Part shown: positions 37,895-49,686 of the stretch, in pieces
How the letters are laid out: every line of letters starts with the position of its first letter
Position numbering within the stretch: position 1 is the first letter of the stretch
From: Cubamyces lactineus
Lineage: Eukaryota; Basidiomycota; Agaricomycetes; Polyporales; Polyporaceae
Length of the DNA: 64,000 nt
Assembly: GCA_022376465.1 (NCBI GenBank)
Contig: JACDTU010000014.1
Location: 124,001-188,000, forward strand
Reading direction: 5' to 3'
Made by a program: the position numbers and the translations under genes
Notes under the pieces: generated by a model
What the model saw: the letters and a program-made list of their open reading frames with translations, nothing else
Database searches by the model: none
What the model was told of the DNA's origin: nothing

Positions 37895-39351
37895 TAACGC
37901 CGCGCAGTGGGTGCGGGGGTGATCGTCACCGTGACGGTGGAGGCTGTATCAGGTTGGTTTCAGGACGACTGTTCGAAGAGAAGACTCGAGAAATATACAT
38001 ACCAGGTGCGCAGGTAGCCGTGTCGTCATCGCTAGTACTGCAAGACAAGTCAGTCAACAGGGCTAATCAATAGACTCAAACGGTCCTTACGCCGTAGCAG
38101 TAGCAGCGACAGTCTGGGTCAGCGTCACCGTGACAGCTAAAGAGCCATTGCGTTCAGTATGATCAATCGACTGGGAAAAGAGGTCCTTGAGACTTACTCT
38201 GTTCGTCGCAGTCAGAGTCATCATCAGACGACCCGCCAGTAGCCACGCTTGCAGCGGCGGTGCTTGTGACGGTCTGGGTCAACGTTACGGTAGCTACACG
38301 ATATTCAGTACCCCATTCAGCTCAATGCGTACATCCAGCACTCACTCTCGCCACAGTCAGCATCGTCATCGGACGATGCACCAGTAGCCACACTTGCAGC
38401 AGCGGTACTTGTGACAGTCTGGGTCAACGTCACGGTAGCTAGACATTATTTACTCAGTACACCATCCGGCTGAACGCTTGCATGCAGGACTTACTCTCGC
38501 CACAGTCAGCATCACCGCTACTGGTGGACCCGCTTGCAGCGATGCTCGCCACAGCCGCGTTGATCTCGTCGTCCGTCGCATCCGGGACGAGCAAGTTCTG
38601 AGTGAAGATGCAACCGTTCGGGTCGTTGGCATCGTCGCACGAGTTGCCCTTGCCGGTCGAGTCGTTCTTGTCGCCAGGCGCGAACGTGCCCGACTTGATC
38701 GCGTCGAGCGGGTTGCCCCCGATCGCCGCGATCTGCTTCGCGAGCTCGAGCGTAATCGCCTTGTTCGTCGCCGCCGCGCCGTCCGACGCCGGGTCCTGGT
38801 GCTGCGTGAGCGCAGCGATCTCGGGGTTCTTCGCGGTCTGCGTGCACAGCGCGCTCTTGACGCCAACGCCGCCCGTGTTGCGCTCGATCGCGCGGAAGAT
38901 GAGCGCGTTCACCATGCCATCGAGGTCGCCTGCCGCCTTAGCGTTCGTGAACGCCTGGTCTGCGACTGCTTGCTGGAGACAGGCAAGGTCCTGACATGGT
39001 CACGAAGATGCGACTGAATTCAGACCTGGTGTCGTAACCTATCATTAGGAGAAGCGTGCTCACGGTGATGTCACCAGCGCCGGCCTTCGCGGCAGCGTCG
39101 CCGAGGAGCGCGAAGACAGGGTCCTGGATTTTGTCGGGATTGTTCAGAAAGAGACTCTGCCTGACCTTCGTCAAGATAGGCTCGTGGGAGTGCTCTGCAG
39201 GGCAACCGTGAGCGTCAGCCGCGAGCTTAGTGGTTCGTACTAATTGCAGCTTGCGGTGCCACCTACCTTGCGGGACTTCGCGACGAATGGGCACAGCCAC
39301 GGCGAGGGAAGAGATGACGGAAACGAGGGCGAAGGCCTTGAGCGACACCAT
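37895..39351 (-). CDS. secreted protein of unknown function with exon-duplicated Thr/Ser/Asp-rich tail
   Basis: The ATG at 39351 opens a signal peptide (MVSLKAFALVSVISSLAVAV) with likely cleavage after AVA or before the dibasic RR. The core reads SHEPILTKVRQSLFLNN, DPVFALLGDAAAKAGAG, ACLQQAVADQAFTNAK, MVNALIFRAIERNTGG and SCDDANDPNGCIFTQNLLV, with several Cys; I know this pattern from uncharacterised secreted proteins of polypores. The tail is built from small exons: 38346-38438 and 38198-38293 encode nearly the same unit (TVTLTQTVTSTAAASVATG plus SSDDDxDC), followed by a partial unit at 38091-38136, then 38003-38037 and 37895-37943. The Ser/Thr-rich tail resembles an O-glycosylated stalk. 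It has no clear GPI signal. A cell-wall or extracellular role is inference. Confidence 0.85.
38198..38293 (-). repeat. duplicated tail exon, copy B
   Basis: A 96-nt exon whose bounding introns both fall in phase 1. It encodes 32 residues nearly identical to those of the exon at 38346-38438. Confidence 0.8.
38346..38438 (-). repeat. duplicated tail exon, copy A
   Basis: A 93-nt exon flanked by phase-1 introns, encoding 31 residues with TVTLTQTV and a SSDDDADC end. Because the phases are symmetric, copies can be added or lost without breaking the frame. Confidence 0.8.
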
Positions 39352-39383
39352 GGTGAAGTTGTGTTACGGACTCGGGCGGGAGG

Positions 39384-39502
39384 CTGTATCAACAGAACAA
39401 CAAAGGAGAGTGGCGTGCCAGCGACCTACCCACGACAGTAACCACCTCGCATGTCAGCATCGTGCTATACGTCTCAAACGAGGGGGCGCGGACGCTACTT
39501 AC
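39384..39502 (-). other. probable 5' UTR intron of the secreted protein gene
   Basis: On the minus strand a perfect GTAAGT donor starts at 39502, and an acceptor ending GATACAG lies at 39384, both between the TATA box and the start codon. This would remove 119 nt from the leader. Confidence 0.5.
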
Positions 39503-39605
39503 GAAGAACGGAAGAACTTGAAAACAAAGTGTCAAGACCCGGTCTTGGCTGGAAAGTTGTAGGTGTGGAGAATGAAAAGAACCCTCCGTCCCGCCACTCG
39601 CCCCG

Positions 39606-39613
39606 CCTTTATA
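39606..39613 (-). promoter_or_regulatory. TATA box of the secreted protein gene
   Basis: The minus strand reads TATAAAGG about 255 nt before the ATG. Removal of the proposed 119-nt leader intron gives a plausible 5' UTR. Confidence 0.55.
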
Positions 39614-40567
39614 CGATTCCTCCCGCGCGCGAGGCCCTCGTCATTGATATTATCTTCGGCATTCGGCCTCGAGGAGGACAGGCACCCAACAGGTACCCGT
39701 GCTCGAGGGCCGGCGGCTGTTGCCATGCTCTTCGTCGGCCGTCATGAGACAGGCCCATGAAATCAGTCGAGCGCACACTGACGGTCGATGGCCATATACT
39801 TTCTTCTGCGAAGAACTTCTGCCGAATGGCCAGCACACGGATCCGTGGGTCGAGGACGGATGAAATGAGCGGTCGTCGTTGTTGTGGTTGCTGCCTATTA
39901 CAACGTAGCAACAATTCTCATCAGATCAGGAAGTTCCTATGCCTTATCTGGGTGTTGTGTATGGCCGCACGCTAAAATCTCGGTCAGTACGTATACTTAG
40001 CCACTAGTAGACTTTGGTACAGCTTGTATAGGCCGGGAGGTTGTGCAGTCAAGTGCGCAAGCTAAACGAAAGAGATGAAGTAAGATGCTAGCAAAACATT
40101 CTGCTGTAAATCTATGGTGTGACGAGCGCTTGTGAAAGACATCCAACGTACACTGCGACGCGCGGTCAAGTGCAGGTGTCTCTCGCGCTACTCCGGCGAT
40201 CGCTGTGTGCGCGCCGCCTAAGTGCACAGTGATGGATGTAACCCAGCGGTTGTGAGCACATCGCCGTCCGGGCGTCGTTCGGGTGCATATCCCGGCCCGG
40301 CTCAATGATCAAGGCAGGCTTCAGACGGCGTCCGGGGTTGTTCATGACGACAACCTGCAGAACCTGCAGTTTGTTTTCCTGGCTCGAAACGCCTGAATGG
40401 CAGTCGACGCAGATGCGAGTATCGCTGTATACGCAAAGTCAGGGGCACTGGCCACAAGCCAACGTGACTTGTCACTAGCAGCTTCCAGGATATTAAGTAT
40501 TACAATCGCAAGGCACGGATATATTAGCACCGGCGCTGGAACGAACAAGTCAGCTGCGTCGATAGTC
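39614..40567. other. intergenic region
   Basis: Nearly 1 kb upstream of the secreted protein gene and downstream of the mitochondrial coiled-coil gene. An open minus-strand frame running in from the next gene is its unspliced read-through. Nothing else is supported. Confidence 0.5.
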
Positions 40568-41314
40568 TTACACAAGGCGAACAGTTGTGCTGTTCTTCTT
40601 CGACAGTGCGTGCACATCTTCCTCTGTTCGATGCACAGCAGTTTAGAGAGGTGTTTCCCGAGGCGCTGATTGGAGTACGTACGGATGCCCCACACGTGCG
40701 CGCGCAAATCCAAGAATTCTATCGCGCAAAGATCTAAGTACGCTGTCCAATGAGATGATACGTGCAAGTGATACTCACCAACATGCAGGCCGTCATATAG
40801 CTTCTTCATCTCAGCGCGTACACGTGCGATATCCTCTTTGGTAGCAGAGGATTCGCTCAGAGCTTTCAGGTCCTTCTCTACTGCCTCAATTCTCCTCACA
40901 TGGGCAGAGACCTGGAGATTGACTCCGTTGTAGACCATTGACATGAGGACCGGTACCGGGACGCACCTTTTGAGTGCTCGTTTGCAGCTCTTCCACGCTT
41001 GCCTGCAGTGCAGCAGAGGCCAGCTTGTACTCCTCCAACAAGTGATACGCGGCGAGCGACGATGCAAGTGAAAACCCAAACAAAAAACCAACAATTCTGA
41101 GCACAGTGGATCAGGAGTGCGTCCTTCACAGTTCGGCGCCGCACTAAACGCACCCTCCCCGGAACGCGCCGACGGGCTTCTTGGCTGGGGGTACCGTTCC
41201 CAGGTTAGGCGTCACCTCCTGGCGCGCAACCCGTGTAGTTGATAGCAGGCGAGTTGATATGCGTGAGGGCTGCGTTCGAACAAGAGGTAGAGCACGAGAA
41301 ACGAAAGAGGCCAT
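40568..41314 (-). CDS. predicted mitochondrial inner-membrane coiled-coil protein, 171 residues
   Basis: Five exons (41154-41314, 40967-41096, 40779-40911, 40683-40718, 40568-40623) total 516 nt with consistent phase. The first 30 residues (MASFVSRALPLVRTQPSRIS and on) are Arg/Ser-rich with no acids, a typical mitochondrial presequence. Then comes a Lys/Pro stretch, AKKPVGAFRGG, running straight into a single membrane segment IVGFLFGFSLASSLAAYHLL. The rest is an acidic-basic heptad-like coiled coil (ALQASVEELQTSTQKV, RRIEAVEKDLKALSE, RVRAEMKKLYDGL), ending ALSKKNSTTVRLV. I do not recognise a named family. The layout resembles small inner-membrane organisers, but the function is unknown. Its start lies 229 bp from the divergent POP1 start. 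Confidence 0.72.
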
Positions 41315-41543
41315 GGTGGTAGTGGTGGCTGTCGGTCAGAAGAGATGGATGTGAGGCGTGCCACAACGCGCTAGCCGGCGCGTAACGCGTGAATCGCGGG
41401 CGCTTGTGCACGCTTGCCCCGATATTCAAGCCACCATCTACTGCTGTTTGCACTCACTCACTAGACTCAATTCTCGTACCTTTGCACCATTATTGAGTAT
41501 CTAAAGTGCAACATTGGCTTTATTTGCGACGCAGCTGAAGGAT

Positions 41544-44500
41544 ATGCCTCCAAAACGCCAAAACGAAGGTCGCGCTGCAGAGGAGCTCAGTGGACGCGAG
41601 CGCAAGAAACAGAAAACCGCGATCGCGCGAACCATCGCCGTGCAGCCCACGGCAGGTTCTTCGAGCAATGCGACCCCAAACGCAACCGCGGGACCGTCGA
41701 AGTCTGTCCGGTTTGATAGTGAGGACATATACACAGGACTCTAGTAGGCACCTCATAAACAACATAAGCTAGGTATGCAAGGTCTTCCTGGAGCTATGGA
41801 TGTCGAGAGGTTTGCGGAGGTATGTCTTTGAAGATATCCTGCGCCTCATGATTCTGACAGCGTGTAAAGTCGCGGGCGTTCGAAATAAACGCCATGCACG
41901 AAGCCATGCAGAATGCAAGGTATGAACTACCACGAGAGCAACTTGCAATGACTAGCTGAATGTCAGCCTAGGTCGAGTTCGACACAGCGCGCCTGGCAGC
42001 AGCTACCCCGCCACCTTCGTAGGCGAGCTGCAAGCCACGATGTCCGACGCGTACCTCTGAGGTTGCGAGACAAAGCTCGCGCTGAAGTATGTCCCTCTTG
42101 CCCACCTCTGTCAGTATGCATCGTGAATTGAGGGGCGAATGCACAGATGGACCCTGCACGACGCAAAGCTCTGGGACGTAGCATGCCCAAGCGGAGCAAG
42201 AAGAACCAGCCATCACGGACCAGCCAGTTACTCCGCCGTCAAAGTACGCTGCCTTCAGTTCATACTCGGGGAAGGCTGTAGCTGAACGGTCTTATGATTC
42301 TGCAGAAGATAAGACGTGGCTCGAGACCCACATCTGGCATGCCAAGCGGATGCATATGGGTAACATGTGGGGATATCGCCTGGTAAAATCCTCACACACC
42401 AGTTACACATGACGCCGCTCATGTATCGATATAGGCAATCACTCCGACGGAGAAGTCGTTCAGGCCTTCTCATCGCGCGTCTGTGCATGGATCTATTATA
42501 CATGACGCCTCTTATTACGCCACGATCGAGTTGGAAGGCCCTGAAGACATCCTCAAGGCCATCCTGGATGCTTGCTGCGACTGTCAAGGGCCAAGTCCTG
42601 GCGCGAAGAGGTAGGCGTATAACCAAACGCGTACTAATCGTTCGCATACTGATGCATAGGACCAAGGTTTGTTACGGGCGCTCGAGCCGTGGAGACCTAT
42701 CTCTACAAGTACAATTCCTACCCCCACGAGCTCATCGCGCCTGTCACCATCTCTTGGTGTTCAGGTCCTGTCATCCCGGAAGTTGATTCTGTGGATCCAA
42801 AGGACAAGGAAGGCAAGCGCAAGGCGAAGTCAGTCAACAGCGGTCCGCCGCCAGACCACAAAGCTCTTTGGATACGTGTCCATCCATCGGTCTTGGTAGC
42901 GGCCCATCAGGCACTTCGCCTCGCAGCTTCTTTCGTGCTGGATGCTGCCAGGCAAGCAGGCAGGGATGTCAAAGTTGAGATGGCAGATCTGCGCGAGCAT
43001 CTGAACGTATTCGAGATAATGGGCCCGAAGGCTAGTCAGGTCATCAAAGGTGTACTGAAACCCATCGAGGATCAATCCAAGGAGTTCAAGAAGGTCAGTA
43101 CAGACGTTTGCTTATCCGACAAATGTCGCGGCAGCTACTGACGTCTTTCTCTGCAGTTCTGGGCTTCACTCAGCAAGATTCAATCGGTGGGGTCCGTGCC
43201 GCGAGGAATGACGGTAGGCTTTTGCGTACACGATCCACGATTAAAGTCAGACTGCTCCATTCCATGTTCGTCTATTGCGGAGTGCTCATGCAGAGCAACA
43301 GTTTTCCGCCAAAGAACGCCAAAGTCGAATTGGACGCGGGGGCTGGGACGGCACTTTCCCCAGCCTCAACAGTATTCCCTTCCGCACAGCTGGCTGAGAG
43401 CGCGATTTGGGATGACGACACCAGGCTTGCTCTCCGCACACCACGCTACAAGAAGAAAGACATCGACGAACGTCGAGGAAAGGTGCGGAAATTTCTCCGG
43501 AGGCCTGTCTAGATACTAACCTATTGTCCAGAACCTTGTCCCAGGTACCCCTCTCAAAGCCGAACGCAACGACCAGCGCATTCCCGTCCTTCTCATCCAG
43601 CGCTCCGTTGAGAACGTCACCTCCGCACAGCCCGCGTCTCCCGCGTCGCCACACGCTCGCACGACCAACGCCTTGCACGGCTGGACGCTAATCATCCCCC
43701 AAGGCTGGGGCATGCCATTCTTCTCATCTCTCATCTACACTGGCACTCGCGTCGGCGGCCAGCGCGAGCGCCAGACGCAGGCGTTCGAGGCCGGCTGCGC
43801 GTACTTCCCTCGTGATTTCCCCGGGACGGAAGCCTATGCAGAGTATGCTGAGCACAAGGCGGAGGAGGACCGCGCAACATGGGAGCGCAAACCCCCCGCG
43901 AAGAGGCCGAACTACGAGAAGCTCGGCACAAGGAGCCCGTGGATGCCCGACTGGGACGTCGTGCTTGGCCTGAAGCAACCATCTACTGCTCATAAGACTA
44001 CCAATGCTGCCACCGATGATGAGGACCTCATGGACACGCAAAGGCACGCTGAAATGCCGGATGTTCGTACAACCGAATACATACCCGCTGCCGAGCCAGA
44101 GGCCCAATTGAAGCCATGGTTGCTCCGCGGCGCCGACGTGCCCGCGATCGTCACCGATGTCTCCTCAATGCTCAACCCCGCCGCAGGCCTGCTCCTCCAT
44201 CTCAACCAAGCCCGCGCGAAGCGCAAGCTCGACCCGCTCCCCGCGCGCGTGCGCGCCGAGAATTTGATGCGCACCGCGCTCGTCCAGGTCAGCATCTGGC
44301 TGTGTGGGCGCGGGTCCCCGGAGGACCTCGCAGTGATCTACCGTGTCGATGACGACGAGGCGCGCAAGTGGGCTGTGGCGGAGAGTCGGAGGAAGCGCGG
44401 GCTGGCGCTCTTGGGTGATGGACCGGATGAGACGCAGGTAAGTTGACGCGTCGACTTGTGTTGCAGAACCTATCTGCTTACAGAGGACCCGTTCAGCTTT

Positions 44501-44777
44501 CTCAGAACGCACCCGCACCTGAGGGGATCATCGGCTATGTGACGACGGGCAGCTTCTCGCTCTCTCTTGGAGAGGGCCACGCTATTGGTGTCATTCCCTT
44601 TGCGCAGTACCTTGAGCTCAAAAAGCAGGCGCAGAGGTTGGTATTCCTGCAACATCACCCTGTATATTCCAGGCTGATATTACAAACAGGCTGCGGGACG
44701 CTTCGAGACTGCTCGTAAAGATACGAAACCGCGATGAGAGCGTGTGCCGTGCGGCAGTCGTAGAATTGTTGTACTAG
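41544..44777 (+). CDS. POP1: POP1, RNase P/RNase MRP protein subunit
   Basis: Starts MPPKRQNEGRAAEELSGRER with a basic nuclear-type leader. The POP1 N-terminal signature follows: TQRAWQQLPRHLRRRAASHD, VPLRLRDKARAE, and WLETHIWHAKRMHMGNMWGY. The central POPLD domain begins near GWTLIIPQGWGMPFFSSLIY with AFEAGCAYFPRDFPGTEAY. The C-terminal part has VQVSIWLCGRGSPEDLAVIY, EGIIGYVTTGSFSLSLGEG and ends RAAVVELLY. POP1 is the largest protein of RNase P and RNase MRP, holding the RNA for tRNA 5' processing and pre-rRNA cleavage in the nucleolus. About ten short introns; each junction keeps frame, including a 70-nt intron before FPPKNAKVELD. The protein looks complete. Confidence 0.95.
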
Positions 44778-45130
44778 ATGCACTAGGTTGGGGCTTGATT
44801 GCATGTGCGCCATGCGAAGCGTGCATTGACTCGATACCGTTGAATGGGTGCCAGAGATGCCAGAGTTGTGGTCCTTAGGGGCAGCGACACGCGAGCAGCA
44901 GGAGGCGCAGAGATACCCTGGGCTATGTTACACATTAAACCAACCGAAGCAGAAGAGAAGATATGTACATGATACAAGTGTGAACAGAGCGACGACAACT
45001 ATAGCAACAATGACCCTAGAGATGAGCAGAATCCATGTAGTCGGCGGGAAGCAGTTTTGAGAGCGGGTGAGCGCAGTTGAGCATTAAGCTATCTCGGTCT
45101 CGAGCTCGTGAGGTTTGCTACATGATGTTG
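44778..45130. other. convergent intergenic region
   Basis: Gap between the POP1 stop and the DUF6534 gene stop. 3' flanks only; no gene is seen. Confidence 0.5.
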
Positions 45131-47509
45131 TCAGGAGAACCCAGCCTAAAATTACACCTGTATGAACGCACCTAGGACCTCCAGACATGACAGACTCTGT
45201 CCGCGCTCTCTTCATGTCTTCACTCTGTTCAAACCCAGCACCAGTAAACTCCACAAACCAATCCCGTTGCGATAAATGAGACTACTCACATCGACGTCAT
45301 CGTACGCCATGTCGCCTTGCGACCGCACCATGTCAAGCTCGATGTTCATCGCCCCGCCGCTCTGTGCCAACCCGCCAAAAGTCAGCGTTACACCGCTTCT
45401 GGAGAGTAGGTTTGAGTAACGAAGCGCACCTTGGCATCAGCGTGGACGTTGAACTGCACGCTATGTGACGAATCTGCACCGCCGCTCAAGCCCGAGCGCG
45501 TCGTGTACGTGCCCGTGCGGCCGGCGCTGCCGCGTGCGTTCTGGTTCAAGCTGGCCTCTTCTGGTACGCCGCGGCCGTGGTGCGTATTGCGGAAGTTCAG
45601 CCTTCGGGTATGAGTCACATTAGTTGATAACGGGAAGAGAACATGCTGGTGAGAAGAGCGTACATAGAGAACGTGCTGTTGACGTAGACTGTTGTATAGT
45701 ATTGTGAGTTGGGACTAAAGCCGATGGTGGAATGTATGCGCGAGAGCGGACAGACCTTTGCCGCCAACCCAGTGAAAGATGAGCCAAACTTGCTGATCAG
45801 GCATGGTGACGAGCTGAATGAGGTGGATCGCTCAGCGCAAGCGTATTTTGATGAGAGATGGTCAACCTACCGTGATAAGCACGGCTACCTGGAAAATGCT
45901 GCGTATACAGAGATTGGTTTCGTCTCGAGAGGCAGAGCTTCGGGTCACTTACGCGAAGCATGTGCCCCGGTTTATACCGTAGACGACGATCTTCTCATAC
46001 CATCCATTAGGTCTAATAGCAGAGCATGAGCGCGCCAAGAACTCAGATACGGGTTAAAGACTGGCATGTAGAGGTACTTACAATGCCATCCCTGGATTCC
46101 GTGAGGGCCGGAGATACCAGAGCATTGAACCCGCTATGAGTAGATCTCCCGCCAGTACGAGACCGGTGCTAATCCCCTTTGTAAGCTAGCTCGCGCGTCA
46201 GCCTCTTGGATTATGGACGCTAGTCGTAGCCGAATATACCTTGACACCACTGGAGACGACTCTGGAGAAGAGCGGCTGATGGATCCTACGGAGTTTATGA
46301 GCACGATGACCCGATACCGCTTTGTGACGCGCATACGTACAGCTTGGCTATTGTCGCTACATTTCCATGGATACATGTCAACCAAGGAGATATACAGGAT
46401 ACTCAGAGAGATTCTCACCGAGATTGAACGCTACCAGACGTCATGGTCAGACGAGATCATCATATATATAGAGAGAGAATAACGTACCGAACGCTGCCAA
46501 GGCTAAGGCCGCCTGATACATGGTTCTCAGGATGTCGTAAATTTCTATATCAAACACTGTACACTCACGACTGCCGTAGGTAAGATAGTCTGCTTGAAGC
46601 TGACTACGAGGCTATGAGCGCGTCGTTCAATGTCAAGCATCGAGCGGCTTCATACCTGTCCATAGACGAGAAGCATAATAGCTACAGCCATATGAGCGAC
46701 GTCCATCAACCATTGCCTATTTGCGCTTACCATTGTACAACCAAAGCGACGAATCCCTTCGCAAATCATCAGTAACAGTTTGATATTGAGGACGCCCAGC
46801 GACATACTGAGAGGGCTATTTCGGCCTATGCGTAGCATTAACCACGGCGTGTGATTTGCCGACGGGAATACTCACAATGAAAGTCCTGTATTCCGCGTAC
46901 TGTCAATGTCATCATGAATGATTCCAAGAAAAATGCGTACTTGGTCGTGATAAGTTGCGAGAAGGGGATCATAAAATCCGTCACCAAGAAGTGGTATATC
47001 CTGTCCCACATGCATGAGGACTCGGATGTGTACGAGTCTGTGAACACGTACGTATGTGATACTGGATGGTGTCAGATGCGCGACATCATCACACGAGAAC
47101 CCGAGTACTCACCAAGCGTGGTGACCGCAGTGTCTAGCGCCCTGTGTTTCGATGTCACTTCAGCCACCATCAGACGAAATGAGAATGCTATCTTGGACGT
47201 ACCAAAGCAAGCCAACCTAGCGACGCAAAGTTGGAGCAGGTAGAATACAGTCGAGACGGGGACGTACAATGGATTTTATGCTCTTGTCATCTCCTGGAAA
47301 TCGTGTGTAATAGATGTATGTTTCTGCGAGAGGTGGAAATGGGCGTCTATTAGCAGACGGCAAGGCACAGATTCACACTCACGAAAGAAGGTGAGCCCGT
47401 AGAGCGTTGCGGTGAAGATGAACCCGATCAAGAGAACTCCAAAAGTCTGCGTGAGCTCTGTGGAGGGAACCACTGGCATGTCCATGTGTGCGGTTCCATT
47501 TGAGCTCAT
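45131..47509 (-). CDS. DUF6534-family seven-helix-type membrane protein
   Basis: The ATG at 47509 opens MSSNGTAHMDMPVVPSTELT followed by the first membrane helix TFGVLLIGFIFTATLYGLTF and then the family pattern QTYIYYTRFPGDDKSIKSI. Later small exons give VGLLWALDTAVTTLDSYTS, YHFLVTDFMIPFSQLI, FFLESFMMTLTVRGIQDFH, FKQTILPTAV and AALALAAF, and the family ending VYVNSTFSMLNFRN with an acidic, Gly/Ser-rich C-terminus. DUF6534 proteins are abundant in basidiomycetes, have about seven helices with a DUF6534 block in the C-terminal half, and have no known function. The middle exons around 46100-46850 are the least certain. The last coding exon may instead read through the donor at about 45290. Confidence 0.75.
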
Positions 47510-47859
47510 CAGGTTGAGGTGTATGCGTCGTGAGCGGCGGAGTGGTGGTGGTTACAAGTAGTGATGTGCAAGCGAGGAGTGCATTCCCCGACGCAGAAGA
47601 GGATGGTGGAGACGGAGACGGGAGCAGGGGGAGTCTAGGCCTGAGAGGAGCGGGTACTTAAGAGAGAGCCATGGGTGTTGCTGTCGCTTCTGGTGCACAT
47701 CCGGCCCTGAGCGTGGCCCGCTTGCTCGTTTCGTTCCTTCCGCCCAAAAACACCACCTAACCTTAACCCTGCCCTCGGGTCGCCCTAGCCCAAATCAGGA
47801 GCCACCGCCGATCCTAGATCTCTCCGCCCGCTCCTTTGCCTTCCTCCGCCACCGCCGAT
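47510..47859. other. divergent promoter region (DUF6534 gene / CDC123)
   Basis: A 350-bp space between two divergent start codons. It should contain both core promoters. A pyrimidine-rich stretch just before 47860 fits a fungal transcription start for CDC123. Confidence 0.5.
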
Positions 47860-49557
47860 ATGCCTGCGCCCGTCCACACACCGCCGCTCTTTCCTTCCCA
47901 CTCTCCAGAGGCTCTGCTGGCGTTTCAGTTTTCATCATGGTATCCAAGGTTCTCTGCTCATAGCATCAAATCCACCGTCATCCGCCCGCTATCTCCCGCT
48001 TTCCGCGAGTATTTGGATTCAGACGGCGTGTTCGTCCCAGAAGGCGCGGAAGATGTGTCAGTAGGTCACGGATGTCGCCCTTGGCGTTTGCAATGTCACC
48101 GACAAACTACCCGACAGCCCTGCCGAGTCTACTCTATCCGATGATGAGGACGCCGCCGATGAAGATGAATCCACCGACGAACCCGCAAGATTTGCCTTTC
48201 CGGAGCTCGATGCAAGAATACGGGAAGCTATAGCAGACTATGGTGCCGTTTTCCCAAAGCTCAACTTCTCATCGCCTAGGGTGAGTTGTTATACCACGCT
48301 TGTCTATAGTTTAGACATGTCTCGCTTGGACAACCACCGCGCTATATCAGCCTCCGGTCCATATAGTGCTGCGCGCTCTGCATACGTTCTTGTCGCGTGA
48401 AAGTCATAATCAGAGATTGTGTCAATCAGTTGCCTCACCTAGCTTGGCCGCATTGTGAGGACATCTATTGCCATGGCATCAATTACCACCACGAGACAAA
48501 CTCTTCTACTTGTTCAACGATACTCACCCTTGTTGCCAGGACGCTGCATGGATGCTTCCGGCTTCTTCTCCTCTCAAATGCATGTCGCCTGCCGACGTCT
48601 ACCTTCTCCTCAAATCATCCGACTTCGTGCAACATGACTTGAACCCCGAGCTTGTCTTTGACGGCTGTGATCCTGTACCTACGCCTGAATCTTCTACTGC
48701 GTACGAGCTAGAGCTCGTCCTCCGCAAATGGTATCCCGTTGACCGCGCCAGAGAGCTTCGGTGTTTTGTTCGGCAGGAGAACCTAATAGGTACGTACGCT
48801 CCCCATCTCCGGCAACTCCCCGAGCGCAAATCCCCGGCTTCTGACCGAACGGCTGCAACGCACCGCCTCAGGCATTTCCCAGCGCGACCCCAATTACTAC
48901 GACTTCTGGAACGAGCGCGAGACGCAGGAGAAAGTCGTCAACGCGGTCACCACCTTCTGGGAGAACCACATCAAGGGCAAATGGAAGCAGACCCGAGGCG
49001 ACTGTGCGTGTTCTTCCCTTCGCGTCCTCCTCTCTTCGTCTCTTCCCTTGTCCCCCGTTCGCATTCGCTGACTTCTGCACCCGACACGCTCTCCATGGTC
49101 TGCATACAACACGCGCTTCGGTGCACGTTCGGACACCCCATGCTCGGCCGCCGCACGGACGTTGCCGTTCCCGGATTCCCACCCACTAGACACCTTCGAC
49201 TTCCTCCTCACGCGTGACCTCTCACGCGGGCACATCGTCGACTTCAACCCTTACCTGCCTCGCACGGACCCACTCCTCTTCACGTACGAGGAGCTACACG
49301 ACCTGCTGTTGGCTCGCACAAGCTCTGCTCCCGATGCCGAGGCAGGCGCAAGGGTTCCGGAGCTGCGCGTCGTCGACTCGCCATCGCACCCCGCAGCATC
49401 GCGCAACGCGCCTGCACACCAGCATAATATGGTGCCCATAGAGGCGCTGGCGATGAGCAGCGGGCGCGACGTGCAGGAGTTTGCGAGCATGTGGCAGGAC
49501 GAGATCCGCAAGACTATGGAAGATCGAGACAGCGATGACGACGGTCCCGGGAGTTAG
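47860..49557 (+). CDS. CDC123: CDC123 (D123) family eIF2 assembly factor
   Basis: Starts MPAPVHTPPLFPSHSPEALL with the family opening FQFSSWYPRFSAHSIKSTVI and PLSPAFREYLDSDGVFVP. After an Asp/Glu-rich loop the ATP-grasp-like core has VFPKLNFSSPRDAAWMLPAS, SPADVYLLLKSSDFVQHDL, LVLRKWYPVDRARELRCFVR, ENLIGISQRDPNYYDFW, and later HIVDFNPYLPRTDPLLFTYE. CDC123 promotes joining of eIF2 gamma and alpha and so controls translation initiation and G1 progression in the cytosol. Introns are short, except one of about 260 nt between the SSPR and DAAW codons (about 48280-48540). The protein ends in a Glu/Asp-rich tail. It looks complete. Confidence 0.93.
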
Positions 49558-49686
49558 CCTCGTCCGCTTGCGCATCCGGAGGGGAAGTAGGACGCAGTGT
49601 AACCGTCAATTTGTACGCTCAAAAGCACTCAAAAGCGAACGATGTATCCATAGAACTACGCGCGCCCATCCAATTCGAAATCTGAA

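Noticed and set aside
40342..41094. 250-codon minus-strand frame
   Set aside because: Unspliced read-through of the mitochondrial coiled-coil gene; correct splicing gives presequence, membrane helix and coiled coil with stop at 40568.
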